A stretch of 25,395 bases of DNA from CAZVUW01 sp964629825. Lineage in GTDB: Bacteria; Actinomycetota; Nitriliruptoria; Euzebyales; Egibacteraceae. Of this stretch, positions 21,246 through 25,395 are shown piece by piece; position 1 is the stretch's first letter, and each line of letters begins with the position of its first letter. The translations under genes and the position numbers were made by a program. Below the pieces are notes generated by a model. That model saw only the letters and a program-made list of their open reading frames with translations, did not search any database and was not told the origin of the DNA. The stretch is from positions 1 to 25,395 of the forward strand of contig CAZVUW010000040.1 of the NCBI GenBank assembly GCA_964629825.1, given 5' to 3'.

Positions 21246-22105
21246 CCGAGCCCGGCGAACAGCGAGTCCTCCGGCACCTCGGTCGGCACGTGGCTCTTGG
21301 CCAGCTCGAAGTCCTCCCACGGGTAGACCTCGGCGACCACCTCGTCCGGGACGCTGAACCACATGCCGTGCGGGTCGATCTGCGTCGCGTGGGCGATCAG
21401 GGCCTGGCTGCGGGCGCTCAGGTAGTCCGCGACCTCCACCGACGTCGTCGTGGGGTCCTCGTCCTTCGGATCCCAGCGCTCCAGCCAGTCGCCGTACGGG
21501 GAGTCGATCCCGCGCTCGAGGCACGCCGCGTGCAGCGCCTCCACCTTGCGCCGGTTGAACGCGCCGACGTAGTACAGCTTGGAGACCTGCCAGGGCTCGC
21601 CCGCATCGGGGTAGCGCTCGGGGTCGGCTGCGGCCTCGAAGGCGCCCGCGGCGACGTCGTGGCAGCGGATGTGGTCGGGGTGCGGATAGCCGCCGTCGGG
21701 CGGATAGGTGACCAGCACCTCGGGCCGCTCCGCGCGCACGATCCGCACGAGGCGGCCGATCGCCTCATCGAGGTCGGCGTTGAAGAAGCAGTCGGGCGCC
21801 AGGACGCTGCCGTCGCCCTTGAAGTCCTCGACGTAGCCGGAGTCGGCGTAGCCGAGCCACCAGTGGTCGGTAACGCCGAGGATCTCGAGCGCGCGGGCCA
21901 GCTCCTCGCGGCGGATCTCCGTCAGCCGCTCGCGGACGCCGGGCCGGTCCATCGCCGGGTTGAGGATGTCTCCGGCCTTGCCGTCCGTGCAGGTCACAAC
22001 GGAGACGCGGTGGCCCTCCTTGACGTAGCGGGCCATCGTGGCGGCACCCTTGGACGACTCATCGTCCGGATGCGCGTGTACGAACATCGCGTGATAGCGG
22101 CGCAT
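21242..22105 (-). CDS. mca: Mycothiol S-conjugate amidase
   Basis: A 287-residue zinc amidase of the PIG-L/LmbE family. It cleaves mycothiol S-conjugates to a mercapturic acid and GlcN-Ins, a detoxification step specific to mycothiol-producing actinobacteria. The zinc motif HAHPDDE (His12, Asp15) and the Mca-type continuation SSKGAATMARY are present, as are TCTDGKAGDILNPAMD, WWLGYADSGY and PHPDHIRCHDVA with the third His. HATQIDPHGMWFSVPDEV is the Mca C-terminal signature and favours Mca over the deacetylase MshB. ATG 22105 is chosen: it gives the family N-terminus and lies 7 nt after a TAGCCT box. A GTG at 22132, touching the stop of the upstream gene, would add nine residues. It is convergent with the AstE-like gene. 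Confidence 0.92.
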   Translation of the reverse strand: MRRYHAMFVHAHPDDESSKGAATMARYVKEGHRVSVVTCTDGKAGDILNPAMDRPGVRERLTEIRREELARALEILGVTDHWWLGYADSGYVEDFKGDGSVLAPDCFFNADLDEAIGRLVRIVRAERPEVLVTYPPDGGYPHPDHIRCHDVAAGAFEAAADPERYPDAGEPWQVSKLYYVGAFNRRKVEALHAACLERGIDSPYGDWLERWDPKDEDPTTTSVEVADYLSARSQALIAHATQIDPHGMWFSVPDEVVAEVYPWEDFELAKSHVPTEVPEDSLFAGLG

Positions 22106-22112
22106 GCCTCGA

Positions 22113-22118
22113 AGGCTA
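22113..22118 (-). promoter_or_regulatory. -10 box for a leaderless mca transcript
   Basis: Minus-strand TAGCCT, exactly 7 nt before ATG 22105, in the 27-nt gap after the upstream stop. There is no properly spaced Shine-Dalgarno, so a leaderless mRNA is the simplest reading. Confidence 0.45.
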
Positions 22119-22132
22119 GCGCCGGGGTGCAC

Positions 22133-23020
22133 CTAAGACGTCTGCGAGCGCCTGGACCGCGCCGCCCATGTCGCCCGCAGCACCGCTGAGCCGGGCTCCT
22201 CGTCCAGGCGGGCGAGGCCGTCGCGGACCAGTGCCATGGCGGCCTCGACGCGCTCGCGCGCGCCGCGCAGGCGGACGATGCTGCGCTCGCCCGGGTAGGA
22301 CCCGAGCTGCACGTCGGGGAAGGCGGCCACGAGCTGCTCGAACACGGCGGACAGCGCCGACTCGGGATAGGGATGGGTCAGCTCGGCGACGTGCTGCGGT
22401 TCACCACGACCGGCGAGGAAGCGCGGTGCGATGCCCTCGTCAAGGATGCGCTCCAGCTCGTCGGGCACGCCCGGCAGGGTCACGACCGTGGCGCCGCCCG
22501 GCTCTGCGACGCCGCCGTCGACGTCGACCGCGACGCCCGGAGCGATGGTGCGCGCGCCCTCCAGCAGGTAGGCGCCGCGGGGGACCAGCGCCATCTTCCG
22601 CAGGGCGTTCTCGTGCGCTGCGGTCACCAGGGCGCCGCGCTCGGCGGTCCAGTCCAGGACGCGGCCGATGCGCCGGTCTATCTCGGGGTCCACGACCAGG
22701 TCGAGGCCGAGGTGCGCCGCAACCGCCTCCATGGTCAGGTCGTCAGGGGTCGAGCCGATCCCACCGGACGTCAGGACCAGCCGCGGGCGCACCCTGGACA
22801 GCTCGGCGCTCAGCGCCTCGGCGATGGCGTCGTGGGCGTCGGGGACGGTCACCACCCGGTCGAGCGGGACGCCCTCGGCGTGCAGGCGGGCGGCGACGGC
22901 ACCCGAGTTGGTGTCGCGGACGAAGCCGCCCAGGATCTCATCGCCGATCACGAGCATGGAAGCGCGCAGCCGCGCGGCACGCCCGGCCGTCGCGGCGTTG
23001 TCACCCACGGAGGTCCCCAT
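22133..23020 (-). CDS. CinA-type MoCF (molybdopterin-binding) domain protein lacking the PncC amidase domain
   Basis: A 295-residue protein with the CinA N-terminal / MoCF_biosynth fold: MLVIGDEILGGFVRDTNSG (about 22-40), VPDAHDAIAEAL, then LVLTSGGIGSTPDDLTMEAVA (about 82-102), and VVTLPGVPDELERIL near 200. Full CinA proteins carry a C-terminal nicotinamide-nucleotide amidase domain; here the chain ends after the short CinA KH-like region (LGSYPGERSIVRLRGARERVEAAM), so it is a stand-alone version, as in many bacteria. CinA N-domains include ADP-ribose or CoA pyrophosphatases, but activity here is not shown. ATG 23020 lacks a clear ribosome site and follows TACCGT by 7 nt. The stop is 27 nt before the mca start. 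Confidence 0.85.
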   Translation of the reverse strand: MGTSVGDNAATAGRAARLRASMLVIGDEILGGFVRDTNSGAVAARLHAEGVPLDRVVTVPDAHDAIAEALSAELSRVRPRLVLTSGGIGSTPDDLTMEAVAAHLGLDLVVDPEIDRRIGRVLDWTAERGALVTAAHENALRKMALVPRGAYLLEGARTIAPGVAVDVDGGVAEPGGATVVTLPGVPDELERILDEGIAPRFLAGRGEPQHVAELTHPYPESALSAVFEQLVAAFPDVQLGSYPGERSIVRLRGARERVEAAMALVRDGLARLDEEPGSAVLRATWAARSRRSQTS

Positions 23021-23027
23021 CGGCTCG

Positions 23028-23033
23028 ACGGTA
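23028..23033 (-). promoter_or_regulatory. -10 box for the CinA-like gene
   Basis: Minus-strand TACCGT, 7 nt before ATG 23020, the same geometry as the mca box. It is back-to-back with the box at 23057-23062. Confidence 0.4.
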
Positions 23034-23056
23034 CCCGCCGGATCGCGGCCGGCACC

Positions 23057-23062
23057 TAAGAT
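23057..23062 (+). promoter_or_regulatory. -10 box for the membrane protein gene; decides its start
   Basis: TAAGAT, 7 nt before GTG 23070. The alternative ATG at 23061 overlaps this box and so would not be in the transcript. Confidence 0.45.
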
Positions 23063-23069
23063 GCGCCGG

Positions 23070-23966
23070 GTGAGCGCCTACACCGACCCAGACGAGGCCC
23101 GTAGCGACCTGTTCCTGTCGGGAGCCGCCTACGTCTTCGGCGGCACCCTGTTCGCGATCATCCTCTCGATCACGCGTCTGGATCGGGTGCCGGTCGTGGC
23201 ACCCATCCTGGCTTTGCTGGTGCCTCTGGCAACCACCGTGCTGGCGCCGATCCTGCTGATGCGCTACCGCGGCGACACGTTTCGCGACCTCGGCCTCGGG
23301 GGTGGGCGTGACGACTCCCTGCTGCCTGGCCTTCTGACGGCCCTGCCCGTGGTGGCCGCGGGCGCGCTGATGCCGCTCCTCGTGGGGCGCTCGCCTCTGG
23401 ACCAGATGCCTGTCGCGCAGCTCTTGCGCACCGGCGACGCGGTCGTGTTCGGCGCGCTGCTGCTCCACTGGCTGGGTCTCGGGTTCCTGGCGCTGTATGG
23501 GACGGTCAAGGCGCGCGATGCGTTCCGTGGCTTCCCCCAGCCGATCGAGGACTCGACGATTCGCATCGGCCGGGTGCTCGGCATCGTCGCGGGGGTCGCG
23601 CTGGTCCTGATCATCCTCGGGTCGCTGTCGCGCCTCGAGGGGCTGAGCGTGCTGGCCCTGCTGGCCTACCCGATCGGCGTCGCGGCCGCTGTGCTGGTCG
23701 CCCTGCGGGTGGCGCGTGGTGCCGCCACCACCAAGGTGGCCACCCTGCTGACGCCGGTGGTGCTGCTGGGCATCGGACCGTTCGCGCTGACGCTGGACGT
23801 CAACCGCCTGAGCCTCGTCCTCTACGCCGTGGCGCTGTACTCGGGGATCGGGCTGGCGATCGGCGTGCTGGTTGAGCGCACGCAGCGCGGCGCCGGGGTG
23901 CTGCTGCTGGTGCTGATCCTGGCGTTCGCCACCCAGCTCAACGCGACGGCGAGCGTCGCCCTCTAG
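23070..23966 (+). CDS. Polytopic membrane protein of unknown function
   Basis: A 298-residue protein with about eight to nine hydrophobic helices: GAAYVFGGTLFAIILSI, VVAPILALLVPLATTVLAPILL, LLTALPVVAAGALMPLLVG, AVVFGALLLHWLGLGFLALY, VLGIVAGVALVLIILGSL, LSVLALLAYPIGVAAAVLVALRV (read in parts), VATLLTPVVLLGIGPFAL, LVLYAVALYSGIGLAIGVLV and GVLLLVLILAFATQL. I do not recognise a family and see no catalytic motif. GTG 23070 (VSAYTDPDEARSDLF) is preferred to ATG 23061 because of the -10 spacing. It is divergent from the CinA-like gene and 42 nt before the TIM-barrel gene. Confidence 0.75.
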   Translation: MSAYTDPDEARSDLFLSGAAYVFGGTLFAIILSITRLDRVPVVAPILALLVPLATTVLAPILLMRYRGDTFRDLGLGGGRDDSLLPGLLTALPVVAAGALMPLLVGRSPLDQMPVAQLLRTGDAVVFGALLLHWLGLGFLALYGTVKARDAFRGFPQPIEDSTIRIGRVLGIVAGVALVLIILGSLSRLEGLSVLALLAYPIGVAAAVLVALRVARGAATTKVATLLTPVVLLGIGPFALTLDVNRLSLVLYAVALYSGIGLAIGVLVERTQRGAGVLLLVLILAFATQLNATASVAL

Positions 23967-23994
23967 CGCCGCAGCCGGAGAACCTGCCCGGGGC

Positions 23995-24000
23995 TAGGCT
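23995..24000 (+). promoter_or_regulatory. -10 box for the TIM-barrel protein gene
   Basis: TAGGCT, 8 nt before GTG 24009, again with no Shine-Dalgarno, consistent with a leaderless transcript. Confidence 0.45.
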
Positions 24001-24008
24001 CGTTTGCA

Positions 24009-25199
24009 GTGCCCCATGTCGGACATCGCTCGGATCGCCCTTTGAGTGGACCACTCGCCCGCCTCGGCTCACGGGCCGCCCGCGGGCTCGGCCGGACCCA
24101 GGCGACCGTGGCGCTGCTGGTCGTGCTGGGCGTTGCAGCGGTCGCCCTGGTTGCAGGCGGGCCCGGCGATGGCCCCAGCCGCTTCGGCATGGTGGGTGGC
24201 CTCGCCGAGGAACCCGCCGCAACGGCGACCCCAGAGCCCGCCCCCACGACGGAGCCCGAGCCCGCAGCGGCGGAGCCCGCTCCCACCTCGACGGTCGGCG
24301 CCGAAGAGCCGGCCGCGCTCGCCGAGCCGACCCCAGCCGCCGAGCCCGAGCCCAGCGCCGAACCGGCGGACGACGCTGCGCTGACAGCGCCCTTCCTGGG
24401 GCTGTCCACCTGGATCGACATCTACGACGTCGACTGGACCCCACAGGAGCAGGTGGACGTGGCGGCGGCCGCCGGGGTCGACGTCATCTTCCTGCAGAGC
24501 GCCCGGCACCTCTCCGAGGCCGACATCGACGACGCCGAGCGCTTCGCCGCCGTCCTCGACGCCGCGAAGGCCCGGGGCCTCAAGGTCATCGCCTGGTACA
24601 TCCCCGACTTCATGGACCCCGAGCGCGACCTGCGGAGGGCCAGGGCGGCGATCTCCTTCACCACTCCGGCGGGCAACCGCGCCGACGGCTTCGGCCTGGA
24701 CATCGAGCTCGACGACCAAGCGGACCTGGCGGTGCGCAACGCCCGCCTGCTGGAGCTGTCCGCGCAGCTGCGCGAGGACGTGGGGCCGGACTACCCGCTG
24801 GCCGCGGTGGTGCTGCCACCGCTGCAGCTGGACCTCAACCAGACCTGGTGGCCGGACTTCCCCTACGCCGCGCTGACCGAGTACTACGACGTCTTCGTGC
24901 CGATGAGCTACAGCTCCTACCGCGGCACCGACGCCGAGACCACCTACCGCTGGAACCTCGACAACGTGCTCGAGACGCGCCGGCGCGCCGGCGTCCCAGA
25001 CCTGCCCGTCCACCTGGCCGGCGGCATCGCGGACAACCTCCCCGAGGTCGAGGCGTTCGTTCGGGCCGCCGTCGACGGGCAGACGCTCGGCGCCGGCCTG
25101 TACGACCTGCAGACCACCACGATCGAGGCCTGGGCCGACCTGGCGGCGCTCAGCCTCACCGGTCCGCGCGGCACCCTCCGCCCCCGCGGCGACGGCTGA
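24009..25199 (+). CDS. Membrane-anchored extracellular TIM-barrel, glycosidase-like protein
   Basis: A 396-residue protein: a short basic cytosolic start, one transmembrane helix at about 31-50 (TVALLVVLGVAAVALVAGG), a Pro/Ala/Glu/Thr-rich stalk at about 65-125 (TPEPAPTTEPEPAAAEPAPT), and a globular domain at about 130-380. The domain opens FLGLSTWIDIYDVDWTP, then GVDVIFLQSARHL, ARGLKVIAWYIPDF and ADGFGLDIELDD, followed by AAVVLPP and VFVPMSYSSYRG. This strand order with an acidic pair at the end of a strand (GLDIE) is typical of (beta/alpha)8 glycoside hydrolases of the GH18/GH25-like type, but I cannot place the family. It probably acts on a wall or surface glycan outside the cell. GTG 24009 is set by the TAGGCT box. 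Confidence 0.75.
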   Translation: MPHVGHRSDRPLSGPLARLGSRAARGLGRTQATVALLVVLGVAAVALVAGGPGDGPSRFGMVGGLAEEPAATATPEPAPTTEPEPAAAEPAPTSTVGAEEPAALAEPTPAAEPEPSAEPADDAALTAPFLGLSTWIDIYDVDWTPQEQVDVAAAAGVDVIFLQSARHLSEADIDDAERFAAVLDAAKARGLKVIAWYIPDFMDPERDLRRARAAISFTTPAGNRADGFGLDIELDDQADLAVRNARLLELSAQLREDVGPDYPLAAVVLPPLQLDLNQTWWPDFPYAALTEYYDVFVPMSYSSYRGTDAETTYRWNLDNVLETRRRAGVPDLPVHLAGGIADNLPEVEAFVRAAVDGQTLGAGLYDLQTTTIEAWADLAALSLTGPRGTLRPRGDG

Positions 25200-25230
25200 G
25201 CCGGCGCGGCTCTCTCCGGGGCCGCGGGGG

Positions 25231-25236
25231 TACGCT
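25231..25236 (+). promoter_or_regulatory. Candidate -10 for ettA
   Basis: TACGCT, which would give a leader of about 75 nt before GTG 25320. No good -35. A TTAGAC at about 25298 is an alternative. Confidence 0.3.
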
Positions 25237-25319
25237 GCGATGCGACGCCGGCGACGGGCCCTCTGAGCTGCTGCGCCCCCCGGCACCCCCACCACGCTTA
25301 GACCCTGAGGACGTTTCCA

Positions 25320-25395
25320 GTGGCCGAGTACCAGTTCGTCATGAAGGGGCTGACCAAGGTCGTCCCGCCCAACAAGGAGATCCTCTCCAACATCT
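25320..25395 (+). CDS. ettA: Energy-dependent translational throttle protein EttA (ABC-F), N-terminal fragment
   Basis: Only 25 codons are in the window. GTG 25320 opens AEYQFVMKGLTKVVPPNKEI followed by LSNI, the very conserved N-terminus of EttA. EttA is a cytosolic ABC-F ATPase with two nucleotide-binding domains that binds the ribosomal E site and gates entry into elongation according to ADP/ATP ratio. GAGGA lies 9-10 nt before the GTG. The rest of the gene is beyond the right edge. Identity is strong from the start motif alone; other ABC-F proteins differ at this end. Confidence 0.85.
   Translation, partial: MAEYQFVMKGLTKVVPPNKEILSNI

Noticed and set aside
23061..23069. ATG 23061 as start of the membrane protein
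   Set aside because: It overlaps the TAAGAT -10 box; GTG 23070 has the same 7-nt spacing as neighbouring leaderless-type starts.
1..25395. CRISPR arrays, tRNA or rRNA genes, insertion sequences, phage genes
   Set aside because: No regularly spaced short repeats, no transposase or integrase motif, and no tRNA-like cloverleaf or rRNA core was seen; gene-free stretches are all shorter than 300 bases.

Overview
The window is a high-GC scaffold segment from an actinobacterium. The taxonomic evidence is a mycothiol S-conjugate amidase (Mca), an actinobacterial DUF4916 Nudix-like protein, an Rv2578c-type radical SAM protein behind a consensus actinobacterial LexA box, CWB2 cell-wall repeats, and several genes whose start codon sits 7-8 nt after a TAnnnT box (leaderless-type starts). 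The set of secreted choice-of-anchor B, CWB2 and S8 proteins would suit a deep-branching marine or soil lineage such as Nitriliruptoria, but the class is inferred only. A run of 100 Ns at 7117-7216 is an assembly gap, so this is draft or metagenome data.

Left part (1-7111). The 5' end of a DUF255/thioredoxin-fold gene runs off the left edge. Next come a 1204-residue secreted cell-wall protein (IgGFc-binding-like domain, Ig-like domain, four FN3 domains, three CWB2 repeats) and a YfcC/DcuC-family transporter. The transporter is divergent from a complete arginine deiminase (arcA). The arcA/transporter pair suggests arginine uptake and ornithine or citrulline exchange coupled to deimination.

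Centre (7217-16362, all minus strand). After the gap there is a truncated SMP-30/gluconolactonase-like gene, a secreted S8 (subtilisin-like) protease, a two-gene ABC-2 type exporter with an ATGA overlap, and two tandem paralogous secreted choice-of-anchor B proteins. Each paralog carries a protease-associated (PA) insert and a helical C-terminal module. They share a 151-bp perfectly identical block at their 3' ends although the rest has diverged, which points to gene conversion. Most minus-strand genes here end in GC-rich hairpins without a U-tract.

Right part (16521-25395). A small membrane protein and the DUF4916 protein are followed by the radical SAM gene with the LexA/SOS box in its promoter. 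Then come a GCS2-family glutamate-cysteine-ligase-like enzyme and an AstE/AspA-like zinc deacylase, convergent with mca (the two stop codons overlap within CTAG). The window ends with a stand-alone CinA-type MoCF-domain protein, a polytopic membrane protein, a membrane-anchored TIM-barrel glycosidase-like protein, and the first 25 codons of ettA (ABC-F). The strongest leads are the SOS-controlled radical SAM gene, the homogenised tandem surface-protein pair, and the GCS2-AstE pair of unknown substrate beside thiol metabolism.
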